A stretch of 64,000 nucleotides of DNA from Opitutaceae bacterium TAV5 (GTDB lineage: Bacteria; Verrucomicrobiota; Verrucomicrobiia; Opitutales; Opitutaceae): contig CP007053.1 of assembly GCA_000242935.3 (NCBI GenBank), forward strand, positions 6,929,001 through 6,993,000, read 5' to 3'. Shown here in pieces: positions 42,299 through 51,000 of this stretch. The first letter of the stretch is position 1. Each line of letters opens with the position of its first letter. Below the pieces are notes generated by a model that searched no databases, had not been told where the DNA came from, and saw only the letters and a list, made by a program, of their open reading frames with translations. The position numbers and the translations under genes are program-made.

Positions 42299-42802
42299 AT
42301 GCAACAAAAATCAGAGAATTACTTGGAGTTTTCGGAGAGAACTGAAGCACTGAGTCAAAAACTTGGCGTCAAATTAAGTGACCTTCCTCCTGTTATAGGT
42401 ATATCTCCCGCAATGTTTTATGCCCACCGAACCGGGAAACATCACATCTCTGATAAGACATGGCGAAAATTAGAGTCAGCGGAGGTAACGGCAGGGGTTA
42501 TGACCAAGAAAACGCAGCCGGTAAGTGCGCCCAGAGTCCCTCCTCCAGAGGCCGGGCGGCACATGGGGCCATCCGATTTCGCACGAGGGCGTCCTCCTGT
42601 GTCGATTCTTCCCTCTGCTGATTATGCCTTCCCTCCCCCACCGATCACACGCGAACAAATTGAGTCCCGCGTGTCTGCCTATCTGGATGCCGCCGAGCGC
42701 GTGCCCGGCGGACTCGGTTTCGCGTGGGGGCAGGTGTGCCTTCACCTGGATATTGCCCACCTGTCAGCCTTGGACGTTCCTCCGCCTGACAAAAAATTTT
42801 AG
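42299..42802 (+). CDS. Phage repressor (HTH protein)
   Basis: A 167-residue protein divergent from the early operon. The N-terminus holds a helix-turn-helix: LSQKLGVKLSDLPPVIGISP then AMFYAHRTGKHHISDKTWRK. The C-terminus is a helical, possibly oligomerising domain (ITREQIESRVSAYLDAAERV). A GGAG ribosome site lies 12-15 bases before the ATG. The local base composition is more AT-rich than the neighbours. The immunity role is inferred from position and DNA-binding motif; no lambda CI-like protease domain is seen. Confidence 0.7.
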   Translation: MQQKSENYLEFSERTEALSQKLGVKLSDLPPVIGISPAMFYAHRTGKHHISDKTWRKLESAEVTAGVMTKKTQPVSAPRVPPPEAGRHMGPSDFARGRPPVSILPSADYAFPPPPITREQIESRVSAYLDAAERVPGGLGFAWGQVCLHLDIAHLSALDVPPPDKKF

Positions 42803-42809
42803 CCTAACT

Positions 42810-42823
42810 GTTCGCGTGCGAAC
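42810..42823. promoter_or_regulatory. Second copy of the repressor-type operator
   Basis: GTTCGCGTGCGAAC, identical to the site at 42257-42270 but 540 bases away, directly after the repressor stop and ahead of the gene at 42938. The spacing could allow looping or control of a rightward promoter for that gene. Confidence 0.65.
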
Positions 42824-42937
42824 GTGCAGACATCCCGCGACCCCTAATGTGAAGCAATGCTTCGCAAATTTCATTCATACATCACGGCCACACTTTCCCA
42901 TCCGTAACCAGAAATAAACTACAACCTCAACCCGACC

Positions 42938-43396
42938 ATGACTCCCGAGCAATTTGAGAAACCCTCCACGGAAGCGCGCAAGTCACCCGCCCCTGTCCCC
43001 ACCGGGCTGGCCGAAGCCAATGCCGATGTTCTCCGAATCTGTCGTGCGGAGGGGCGCGAAGCCGCCATCCGCCACACGGTGCGACTGTGGGGAGGCAGCG
43101 AAGCCGATGCGGCGGAACTCGTGGACAAGCTGCTGGCCTGCGCGGCCCGGCCGCCGGCATCTCCCGCCAAACCAGCCCCGGCAGCCGGAGGGATGATCGC
43201 CGTGCTGCTGGAGCTTTTTGCCGCCTTCCAGTGCATCGCGGCCGCTATCGGGATAGCGCGGGGCATCACGTCGGAAGACGGGGTCATGCTGTGGTGGTCG
43301 GCCTGCCTCATCCCCTCTGCCCTCGCGTTTGTCGCTTTCGCCACCGTCGTGCGGCTTCTCCTTCGGATCGAAGCCAACACCCGCAAGGCCCCGTGA
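42938..43396 (+). CDS. Membrane protein at the phage transposase-proximal end
   Basis: A 152-residue protein with a helical N-terminus (EANADVLRICRAEGREAAIR) then a Pro/Ala linker and two membrane helices: MIAVLLELFAAFQCIAAAIG and ACLIPSALAFVAFATVVRLL. It lies between the repressor and the phage end on the same strand as the repressor, under a possible second operator. Such genes at this edge are often accessory. No family is recognised. Confidence 0.55.
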   Translation: MTPEQFEKPSTEARKSPAPVPTGLAEANADVLRICRAEGREAAIRHTVRLWGGSEADAAELVDKLLACAARPPASPAKPAPAAGGMIAVLLELFAAFQCIAAAIGIARGITSEDGVMLWWSACLIPSALAFVAFATVVRLLLRIEANTRKAP

Positions 43397-43462
43397 ACAG
43401 CCGCCGGCCTGCGCTGCGTGGTGGGCTGACCGCGTAAACATCCCGCGTCGTAATCCTCCCCG

Positions 43463-43479
43463 CCCCGGCCGGGTTTTTT
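43463..43479 (+). terminator. Possible terminator after the membrane gene
   Basis: A short GC stem (CCCCGGCCGGG) followed by TTTTTT on the plus strand, 66 bases after the membrane gene. The stem is short, so strength is doubtful. The region 43480-43609 to the phage end is non-coding, with further copies of a GGAAAGGGTCAG-like element near 43550 on the minus strand. Confidence 0.4.
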
Positions 43480-43609
43480 GCGTCCGGCTCGCGCCCGCCC
43501 CGCGAGCAATCCGCTGGCATCCCGCGACCCCTGCGCCGCCGCCGCATCTGACCCTTTCCTGCGCCCATCTCGTTACCCGCCGCGTTTCGCCCCGTTTCCG
43601 GGGGATTCG

Positions 43610-43646
43610 CCCCGCTTCAACCCTTTTCAACCCTTTCCCCGCCTCT
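43610..43646 (-). repeat. Prophage terminal inverted repeat (transposase-proximal end)
   Basis: Read on the minus strand from the outside: AGAGGCGGGGAAAGG, then GTTGAAAAGGGTTG and CGGGG. It aligns with the end at 7538-7573 with only a few differences. GAAAGGGTT and GAAAAGGGTT occur in tandem, as if transposase-binding units were repeated. Position 43648/43649 is the likely junction with host DNA. Confidence 0.65.
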
Positions 43647-43648
43647 CA

Positions 43649-43746
43649 GCACGGGCTTCCTGGCCCGTGTCCCGCCATCGGCGAGGGAGGGAGGGAGGAA
43701 AAAGGCGGCGCTTCGCGCCGTCCACGGGCAGGGATGCCCGTGCCAC
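43649..43746. repeat. Dispersed host repeat, copy A, truncated at the prophage junction
   Basis: GCACGGGCTTCCTGGCCCGT to GGGATGCCCGTGCCAC resembles copy B at 58860-58981 at both termini and in the central GGCGC-cgccgtccacgggca-GG-ATGCCCGTGCCAC part. Copy B begins GTGGCACGGGC; here the leading GTG is TCA of the phage end. This repeat lies directly in front of the efflux operon. It is of the palindromic-unit (REP/MITE) type. Confidence 0.7.
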
Positions 43747-43831
43747 TTCCGGCTTCCATCACTTCCGGCTACCAGGTCGTTTTCAGCCTTCATTCCGGCT
43801 GAAACGTTCTCCAGGGTTCGCACTTCCCATT

Positions 43832-45202
43832 ATGGCTCCCTCGTCGTCTGCCCCCCGTTCCGGATTCCGCCGCTCCCGCAAGCTCCTCCTCCTTGTCCTC
43901 GGTCTTGCCCTTGCCGGCGCGGGTGCCGGCGTGTGGTTCCACTACCGCAACCGCGCCCGGCCCGTGACCGTAACCGTGGAGCCCGCCGCCCTCCGCACGA
44001 TCATCCAGACCGTATCCGCCACCGGCAAGATCCAGCCCGAGGTCGAGGTCAAGATTTCACCCGAGGTCGCCGGCGAGATCATCGAACTGCCTTTCCGCGA
44101 AGGCGCGTCCGTGAAAAAAGGCGACCTCCTCGTCCGCATCAAACCCGACAACTACCAGGCCCAGGTCGAGCAACAGGAAGCCTCCCTCGCCGACGCGCGG
44201 GCCCGCCACCTCCAGACGCAGGCCCAGCTCCTCAAGAGCGAGGCCGATTTCCGCCGCGCCACCGACCTCTTCAAAAAGGGCCTCATCTCCGACGCCGACC
44301 ACCTCGCCGCCAAAACCGATCTCGATATCGCCCGCACCTCCGTCGACGCCGCCGCCGCCAACATCCGCCGCACCGAAGGCACGCTCAGGCAGTCCCGCGA
44401 CCTCCTCGAAAAGACCACCGTGTACTCCCCGCTCGACGGCACCGTCAGTTCCCTGACCAGCGAACTCGGCGAGCGCGTCGTCGCCACCGGACAGTTTGCC
44501 GGCACCGAAATCATGCGCATCGCCAACCTCGACGAGATGGAGGTGCGCGTGCAGGTGAACGAAAACGACGTCGTCAACGTCAAGATCGGCGACCTCGCCC
44601 GTATCACCATCGACGCCTGGCCGCGCCGCCGTTTCAGCGGCATCGTCAAGGAGATCGCCTCCACCGCCAGGACCACCGGCGCCAATACCCAGGAAGAAGT
44701 GACCAACTTCGAAGTGCGCGTGCGCATCGCCGACCGCGACGTGCCGCTGCGCCCCGGCATGAGCGCCAGCGCCGATATCGAAACCCGGACCGCCACCGGC
44801 GTCATCAGCGTGCCGATCCAGTCCGTCGCGGTCCGCAGCCGCCAGTCGGGACAAACACTCGAGGAACTGGCCGCCGCCCGCGAGACCGCCGCCCAGGCAA
44901 ATGCCGGCGACAGCAACGGCAGCGGCGCCCTCCGCGCCGCCACCGCCGTCAACGAGAAACAGAGGCAGACCCTCGAACAGGCCGACCACGATTCCCTGCA
45001 ACGCGTCGTTTTCGTCGTCCGCGGCAACACCGTGAAGCAGGTTCCGGTCGAGACCGGCATTTCCAACACCACGCACATGGAGATCAGGACCGGCGTCGCC
45101 GTCGGCGACCGCGTTGTCAGCGGCAGTTACAGCGCCATCACCCGCACGCTGAAAGACGGCTCCCTGGTAGAGACGGAAAGAGCAAGCAACCCCACCCCAT
45201 GA
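43832..45202 (+). CDS. MacA-like periplasmic adaptor (membrane fusion protein)
   Basis: A 456-residue inner-membrane-anchored adaptor of a tripartite macrolide/peptide exporter. It has a signal anchor ([20 protein letters not shown]), a biotinyl-lipoyl half ([37 protein letters not shown]), a long coiled-coil hairpin (about 110-180), the second lipoyl half ([20 protein letters not shown]), and a beta-barrel ([20 protein letters not shown]). A longer upstream frame is antisense and rejected. It overlaps the ATPase gene by ATGA. No outer-membrane TolC gene is nearby. Confidence 0.88.
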   Translation: MAPSSSAPRSGFRRSRKLLLLVLGLALAGAGAGVWFHYRNRARPVTVTVEPAALRTIIQTVSATGKIQPEVEVKISPEVAGEIIELPFREGASVKKGDLLVRIKPDNYQAQVEQQEASLADARARHLQTQAQLLKSEADFRRATDLFKKGLISDADHLAAKTDLDIARTSVDAAAANIRRTEGTLRQSRDLLEKTTVYSPLDGTVSSLTSELGERVVATGQFAGTEIMRIANLDEMEVRVQVNENDVVNVKIGDLARITIDAWPRRRFSGIVKEIASTARTTGANTQEEVTNFEVRVRIADRDVPLRPGMSASADIETRTATGVISVPIQSVAVRSRQSGQTLEELAAARETAAQANAGDSNGSGALRAATAVNEKQRQTLEQADHDSLQRVVFVVRGNTVKQVPVETGISNTTHMEIRTGVAVGDRVVSGSYSAITRTLKDGSLVETERASNPTP

Positions 45203-46020
45203 CGTCCTCGCCTCGTCCGCAGCTTCCGTTGCAGCCGCCTGCCGCCTCCACGGAGGCGGTCATCGAAATCGCCGGCGTCACCCGCCTGTACCGGATGGGA
45301 GTCGAGACGGTGCACGCCCTGCGCGGCGTGGACCTGCGTATCCGGCGCAACGAATACCTTGCCATCATGGGCCCTTCCGGCAGCGGCAAGTCCACCCTCA
45401 TGAACATGCTCGGCTGCCTCGATACGCCCACCGCCGGCCACTACGAGTTTGCCGGCAAGAATGTCGCCGTCATGACCGACGACGAACTCGCCGACATCCG
45501 CAACCGCGAGATCGGTTTTGTGTTCCAGACCTTCAACCTCCTCCCCCGCTCCACCGCCCTGCACAACGTCGAACTCCCGCTCATCTATGCGGGCGTCCCG
45601 CGGGCCGAGCGACTCGAACGCGCCCGCCAGGCGCTGGAAAGCGTCAACCTCGCCGACCGCCAGCACCACCGTCCCAACGAACTCTCCGGCGGCCAGCGCC
45701 AGCGCGTGGCCATCGCCCGGGCGCTCGTCACCCGCCCCTCGATCATCCTCGCCGACGAACCCACCGGAAACCTCGATTCGAAAACCGGTGTGGAAATCAT
45801 GGCTCTCTTCGAGGAGCTCTACCGCCAGGGCAACACCCTCATCGTGGTCACGCATGAGGAAGACATCGCGCAGCACGCCCGCCGCATCATCCGCCTGCGC
45901 GACGGGCTCGTGGAATCGGACGCGGACAACACCACCCCCTCCCCCCCTGCACCAACCCTCCCTGAGCAAACCGTTTTACACAAAGATCGCAAAGAACGCG
46001 AAGCAGCAGAAAATCCATGA
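45199..46020 (+). CDS. MacB-type ABC transporter ATPase
   Basis: A 273-residue ATPase with Walker A GPSGSGKS (residues 58-65), Q-loop in [16 protein letters not shown], signature [15 protein letters not shown] (162-176), Walker [14 protein letters not shown] and the H-loop VVTHEEDI. It is separate from the permease, unlike E. coli MacB, where both are fused. Its last residues ([16 protein letters not shown]) are encoded by the dispersed repeat at 45974, so the C-terminus has been extended or replaced by that element. Confidence 0.92.
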   Translation: MTSSPRPQLPLQPPAASTEAVIEIAGVTRLYRMGVETVHALRGVDLRIRRNEYLAIMGPSGSGKSTLMNMLGCLDTPTAGHYEFAGKNVAVMTDDELADIRNREIGFVFQTFNLLPRSTALHNVELPLIYAGVPRAERLERARQALESVNLADRQHHRPNELSGGQRQRVAIARALVTRPSIILADEPTGNLDSKTGVEIMALFEELYRQGNTLIVVTHEEDIAQHARRIIRLRDGLVESDADNTTPSPPAPTLPEQTVLHKDRKEREAAENP

Positions 46021-46090
46021 AGAAACCAGCCCGCCCCCCCGCCCCTTCCTCCCATTCCTCCTTCGCGCCCTTCGCGTCCTTTGTGTAAAA
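45974..46090. repeat. TTTTACACAAAG inverted-repeat element, copy 1
   Basis: Begins TTTTACACAAAGATCGCAAA and ends CTTCGCGTCCTTTGTGTAAA, an imperfect inverted repeat of about 117 bases. It overlaps the 3' end of the ATPase gene and fills the gap to the permease. A second copy lies at 47451-47526. The ends are reverse complements of each other, which suggests a MITE or stem-loop unit. Confidence 0.75.
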
Positions 46091-46100
46091 ATCCCGAACC

Positions 46101-47348
46101 GTGCGCCGCTTCCTTTACGAACTCACCGAAGCCTTCCGCATCGCCTTCGCGCAGATCCGCGCCTCGAAAACGCGTTCCGCGCTCACCGCGCTGGGTGTGA
46201 TCATCGGCATCGTGGCCGTGACGCTCATGGGCACCGCCATCAACGGCATCGACGTCGGCGTGGACCGCAGCTTCGCCGGCTTCGGGGACGACATCCTCTA
46301 CGTCAACAAATGGCCCTGGCGCGATGTCGACGACTGGTGGACCTTCCGCAACCGCCCCCCGATCAAGACCACCTACGCCGACCGGATCAACGCGTGGATC
46401 GCCGCCCGCCCCGACGGTCCCCTCAGACTCGCCGTCCCCGTCATGCAGCGCGGAGCCACCCTCATCCGCGGCGAATACCGGGTGAACAACATCGCCACCC
46501 TCGGCACCACCGCTACCTACCCGCTCCTCAACAAGACCGACCTCTCCGCCGGCCGCTTCTTCAGCGAGTTCGAGGCCGAAACCGGCCGCAATGTCATCGT
46601 CATCGGCTACGACGTCGCCGCGGCTCTCTTCCCGGGCGAGTCTCCCGTCGGCCAGACCGTGCGTATCCGCAATCAGCACTACACCATCGTCGGCGTCATC
46701 GCCCGCCAGGGCAGTTTCCTCGGGCTCTTCAGCTGGGATTCCCTCGCGGCCGTTCCGATCAACACCTTCCGCCGCCAGTGGAGCACCCGCGGCAACGGCG
46801 AAGTCCGCGTCCAGGTCGATGCCGCCCGCATGGACGAAGCCCGCGACGAACTCCGCGGCCTCCTCCGCCGTATCCGTCAGCTCGCTCCCGAGCAGAAAGA
46901 CGACTTCGAACTCAACGAACAGGGCACCATCCGCCAGCAACTCGACCCGATAAAGAACGGCATTTTCATTTCCGGCCTCTTCATTACCGGACTCGCCCTC
47001 TGCGTCGGCGCCATCGGCATCATGAACATCACCTACGTCAGCGTGAAGGAGCGCACCCGCGAGATCGGCACGCGCAAGGCGCTCGGCGCGCGCCGCCGCA
47101 CCATTCTGCTCCAGTTCCTGATCGAGGCCGTGTCGATCTGCCTGGTCGGCGGCGCCATCGGCCTGCTGCTGGCAGCCACACTCTCCACCGTGGTTTCCGT
47201 CGTCGCCCCGACATTCCCGCTCGTATTTTCCGGCGGCCTCGTCCTCACCGGCCTTGCCGTCTCGGTTGCCACGGGGGTCCTCAGCGGTTTCGCCCCCGCC
47301 TGGCAGGCCAGCAAGCTCGACCCGGTGGAAGCCCTCCGGCACGAGTAA
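46101..47348 (+). CDS. MacB-type ABC permease (FtsX domain)
   Basis: A 415-residue permease with an N-terminal membrane helix, a large MacB-type periplasmic core domain (about 60-270; SAGRFFSEFEAETGRNVIVI), and three C-terminal FtsX helices, including IFISGLFITGLALCVGAIGI and FLIEAVSICLVGGAIGLLLA. The conserved cytoplasmic loop TREIGTRKALGARRRTILLQ is present. It should work with the adaptor and ATPase as a mechanotransmission exporter for peptides, antibiotics or lipids. The substrate is unknown. Confidence 0.9.
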   Translation: MRRFLYELTEAFRIAFAQIRASKTRSALTALGVIIGIVAVTLMGTAINGIDVGVDRSFAGFGDDILYVNKWPWRDVDDWWTFRNRPPIKTTYADRINAWIAARPDGPLRLAVPVMQRGATLIRGEYRVNNIATLGTTATYPLLNKTDLSAGRFFSEFEAETGRNVIVIGYDVAAALFPGESPVGQTVRIRNQHYTIVGVIARQGSFLGLFSWDSLAAVPINTFRRQWSTRGNGEVRVQVDAARMDEARDELRGLLRRIRQLAPEQKDDFELNEQGTIRQQLDPIKNGIFISGLFITGLALCVGAIGIMNITYVSVKERTREIGTRKALGARRRTILLQFLIEAVSICLVGGAIGLLLAATLSTVVSVVAPTFPLVFSGGLVLTGLAVSVATGVLSGFAPAWQASKLDPVEALRHE

Positions 47349-47450
47349 CCGACCTCGCCTCCCCTCCAGCCGGACGGACCTCCCCCTCTGTGCCGCCTCT
47401 GCGTCCCCTGTGTAACCGGTTCGTAATACCAGCGTCCCGAATGTTTTTGA

Positions 47451-47526
47451 TTTTACACAAAGCCCGCAAAGGACGCGAAGAAGGTAACTGGCAATCCTTT
47501 GCGCTCTTTGCGAGCTTTGTGTGAAA
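47451..47526. repeat. TTTTACACAAAG inverted-repeat element, copy 2
   Basis: Starts TTTTACACAAAGCCCGCAAA and ends CGAGCTTTGTGTGAAA. Shorter than copy 1 but with the same terminal sequence and the CGCAAAG/CGCGAAG core. It lies downstream of the permease, between two transcription units. Confidence 0.7.
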
Positions 47527-47572
47527 ATCTGAAGGCTTTGGAGCTTTGGTATAAAAAGACCTTGACGCCCAC

Positions 47573-47613
47573 GACTACATCTGTGGTCCTTATTTAAGAT
47601 TACAAATGTAGTC
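47573..47613. promoter_or_regulatory. Two BlaI/MecI-type operators before the repressor gene
   Basis: GACTACATCTGTGGTC (47573-47588) and GATTACAAATGTAGTC (47598-47613) are both of the ACTACA-nn-TGTAGT type recognised by BlaI/MecI family repressors. They are spaced 25 bases centre to centre, and lie just upstream of the BlaI-like gene at 47629. Autoregulation by the repressor is the obvious inference. Confidence 0.75.
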
Positions 47614-47628
47614 ACCCCGCCAAATCCG

Positions 47629-48030
47629 ATGAAAACCGACCTGCGCATCTCCGACACCGAATGGGAAATCATGCGTGTGGTATGGGCCTGCCACCCTGCC
47701 ACCGCCGCCGAAATCATCGCCAGCCTCGCCGAACGCGACCCGACCTGGCATCCCAAAACGGTCCGTACCCTGCTTGCCCGCCTCGTCCGCAAAAAGGCGC
47801 TCGGCTACCGTGCCGAAGGGCGCGCCTATGTTTACACGCCGCTCGTGAAAGAATCCGAGTGCGTGGCCGCCGCCAGCGAGACGTTTCTCGAACGTGTATT
47901 CGGTGGCTCGCTACGCCCGATGCTCGCCCACCTCGTGGAGACCCGGCAACTCACCCGCGAAGACATCAGCGAACTCCGCGCCCTGCTCGACGCCAAGGCT
48001 CCCGCCAGCCGCAAACAGTCCAAAAAATAG
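47629..48030 (+). CDS. BlaI/MecI-family transcriptional repressor
   Basis: A 133-residue winged-helix repressor. The N-terminal HTH is LRISDTEWEIMRVVWACHPA then TAAEIIASLAERDPTWHPKT with the recognition helix VRTLLARLVRKKALGYRAEG. The C-terminal dimerisation helices carry SETFLERVFGGSLRPMLAHL. In BlaI the cleavage that inactivates the repressor is performed by the M56 partner encoded next. The start is supported by the preceding operators. It should repress itself and the M56 gene. Confidence 0.92.
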   Translation: MKTDLRISDTEWEIMRVVWACHPATAAEIIASLAERDPTWHPKTVRTLLARLVRKKALGYRAEGRAYVYTPLVKESECVAAASETFLERVFGGSLRPMLAHLVETRQLTREDISELRALLDAKAPASRKQSKK

Positions 48031-48059
48031 ACCACCCCCTCCCTCTCCCGCTCCCCGCC

Positions 48060-51000
48060 ATGCACCTCCCCGATTTCGTGTCCGGTCTTCTTCGCTGCTC
48101 CGCCGAGGCCGCTGCCCTCGCCCTCCTTGTTCTTGTTCTCCAGAAACTCTTCCACCGCCGCCTCGCTCCCTCGTGGCGCTGCGCACTCTGGCTGATCGTC
48201 GCCGCCCGCCTCCTGATTCCCGTCTCCTTCAGCACCGCCGCCAGCCTCTACAATCTGGCTCCGCGCGCTTCGACCGACACTCCGCCTGTGACCGCGAGTG
48301 AGCAGACAAACCCCGCGTTGACCGGAATCGCCCCACCCCTGTTCCCGCCGCCCGATCAGGCAATCGCCACGCCGCCCGATTCCGCCGCCGTCCCGGCATC
48401 CTCCATCGCCAACGAACCGGCCCCCGCCACCTCTGCCGCCTTCGCCAGTGCAGACGCCGCTACACTGAATGCCCACACTCCGGACCCCGATCCGGCCGCG
48501 CCGGCAAACACCGCCTCGCGTCTCGCCCGTTGGTCCGCCTGGATTTTCGGCATCTGGCTGGCCGGCGTCGCCGCCATGTGTGCCGGAGTCTGGAGCGGCA
48601 GCCGCACGCTGGCCCGCCGCTTCCGGCAGGCGCGCCCTGTCACCGCTCCCGACGTGCTCGCCCTCTTCGAGGACTGCCGGCGCCGCCTGCGTATCCGTTC
48701 CTCGCTCGCCATCCACGAATGCGACCGCGTGACGAGCCCCGCCCTTCACGGCTGCCTGCGCCCGCGCCTGCTTCTTCCCGCCGGTTTCATCCGGCGCTTT
48801 TCTACCGACGACCTTCGCTACGTTTTTCTTCACGAGCTTGCGCACGTGAAACGCCGCGACCTCCCGGTCAACTGGCTGCTCGCCCTGCTCCAGGTCGCGC
48901 ACTGGTTCAATCCCCTCGTCTGGTTCGCCTTCGCCCGCTGGCGTGCCGAACGCGAAATGGCCTGCGACGCTTTGGCGATCGAAGCCGCCGGCGACGGGCA
49001 AAACCGGGCCTACGGCCAAGCGATCCTGCGCATTCTGGAAAACTTCGTCCCGCAAACCATGGCTCCCGGACTCGTCGGCATCCTCGAGGACAAACGCCAG
49101 CTTCGCCAGCGCATCGCCATGATCGCCGCCTGGGCACCCCGCCGCCGGCTGTCCCTCCTCGCCCTGTTCCTCCTCGGGGGCCTGGCTCTGATCGGGCTGA
49201 CGGATGCGCAAGTTTCTGCACCCGCATCCATACCGGCTACTGCAAATGAGCCAAGCGCAGACACAGGCAAGGAACCGTCAATTGATCCCGATGCGATTTC
49301 TCCCTTCGGTTCCCGGGCCACTCACTCCCTGCATCTGCGCGTGCTCGATCCGGGTGGCACACCACTTAAAGCCGATGTGACGATGATTCCCGCTGAGGGC
49401 TCCTTTTCCGTCGTCCCCCTCAAACGTTTGTCCTGGACTGGCACCACCGACGATACCGGAAGCATCAAGTGGGATGACGTGCCGCCGGGCACGCATCCCG
49501 TTTCGATCCGCGCTGTCGGTTATATAACAGAAACGCTCGCCGTTTCCGTTCCTGGCGATCGTCACGAGTATCAGGTGAACCTTGTCCCCGTTCCCAACGG
49601 TTCCGCCAAGACCCGCCACATCACCTTCACCGTGCTCGACGCCGAAACCGGGCAGCCGGTCAGTGGAGCGAATGTGACACCTTCTGCTTCCTGGATGCTG
49701 GATGAATATACCCGTATCACCGATGAGCAGGGTGTCGCCGTTTCCACTATTTCTCTGGAACGTCCCGGTACCCCTGCCGACACCCGATTTTTCAGTTATG
49801 AGATTCTGCATCGCGACTACGTTGGTCACGGTCTTCGCTGGCATACACCGGCGCAGGATGCACGGCTGGCCTTGCCGGATGACATCACCGTTCGCCTGAC
49901 CCGAGGCATCACAATCGGTGGCACCGTTCTCGACTCAAAAGACAGGCCCGTCGTTAATGCCAGTGTTGTTGCGATCGGGAACGGCCCGTCGCATGAAAAA
50001 CCGCTACCTCTGTCCGGCACTCGCAGTGAATATTCGACAACCGGATACTGGCGGAGCAGCCATTCTGCCGTCACCGATGGAGCCGGTCGCTGGAGCCTGA
50101 AACACTATCCTGAGGATGCTCCTGACATACGTTTACTTGTAACCGGCCCCGACGGTGCTCCCATCGAATTTTTCGACAATCAACTTCATCGCTCATTTTC
50201 GTGGCTGCCAAGGGGACTCGTAACGCGCGGCGATCTCGTCGCGGGCCGGGCAGTGCTCTCCATACCAATCGGGATCACGCTACGCGGCATCGTCGTAAAC
50301 GAGGCCGGCCTCCCGGTCGGCGGCGCCAGCATGAAAATACAATACGCCGGTGATCGCGAATACCACGATCATGCCTTCACCTCGCAGCCGGACGGACGCT
50401 TTGAACTTTCCGGTTGGGTGCCGAATAACAAGATAATCATCGCCGCCGCGCACGCCGGCTACGCGGGTACCGTCATCGATGCGACTCCCGGGTCCGACAG
50501 GGATAAACAGCCTGAAATCCGTGTAGTCCTATCGCCAGCACAAACGCTTCGTCTGCGCGTGCTCGACGAAAACGACGCCCCCCTGAAAGCCAACGCAGGG
50601 ATTTTTTACCCTGATGAGACAAAGGCACTCATCCCGCTCAAAGGCCGCGCATGGGATACCACCACCGGTGACGATGGACGCATCGTGTGGGACGATGTGC
50701 CGGCGGGCATGATCCCGGTCTCCGTCTGGCGCACCGGTTATGTGCAGACGACGGTTTCCCTCCCGAGCGATGGCACCGAGCACATTGTGAAACTCGTCCG
50801 CGACACCCGGCGTTCGGCGGCCTTTCCGCTCAAAGTGAATGTTACGTTGCATGTGACCGACGAAGCCAATGGCACACCGCTGGACGAATTCGAAGTGTGG
50901 CCTTTCGATTCCACGACAGGTTATGCCGACACCAGTCTCTTCGGTGCCCGAGGACATTTCACCACCTCTCTGACAATTCAGAGCGCTGGAGATTTCGCTG

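Larger units (their letters stand above)
7536..43648 (-). mobile_element. Mu-type transposable siphovirus prophage, about 36.1 kb
   Basis: The interval holds MuA- and MuB-type transposition genes, a repressor/Ner switch, Mu-type packaging and head genes (gp25-gp29, F, G, protease, capsid, gp36, gp37 relatives) and a long-tail module with tape measure. The length matches transposable phages (36-39 kb). The head-plus-siphovirus-tail plan resembles Pseudomonas phages B3 and D3112 rather than contractile Mu. The ends are marked by an imperfect inverted repeat at 7538-7573 and 43610-43646. The right junction is best placed at 43648/43649, because a host repeat copy loses its first three bases there. 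No matching target duplication is seen, and the left flank (csb2) does not resume on the right. Confidence 0.88.

Noticed and set aside
7529..43667. GGCCCG at 7529-7534 and 43662-43667 as a target-site duplication
   Set aside because: The right copy lies inside the dispersed host repeat, 14 bases beyond the junction, so it is not adjacent to the phage end.
43933..45198. Long Arg-rich extension upstream of the ABC ATPase
   Set aside because: It is another frame of the MacA-like gene; the ATPase starts at 45199.
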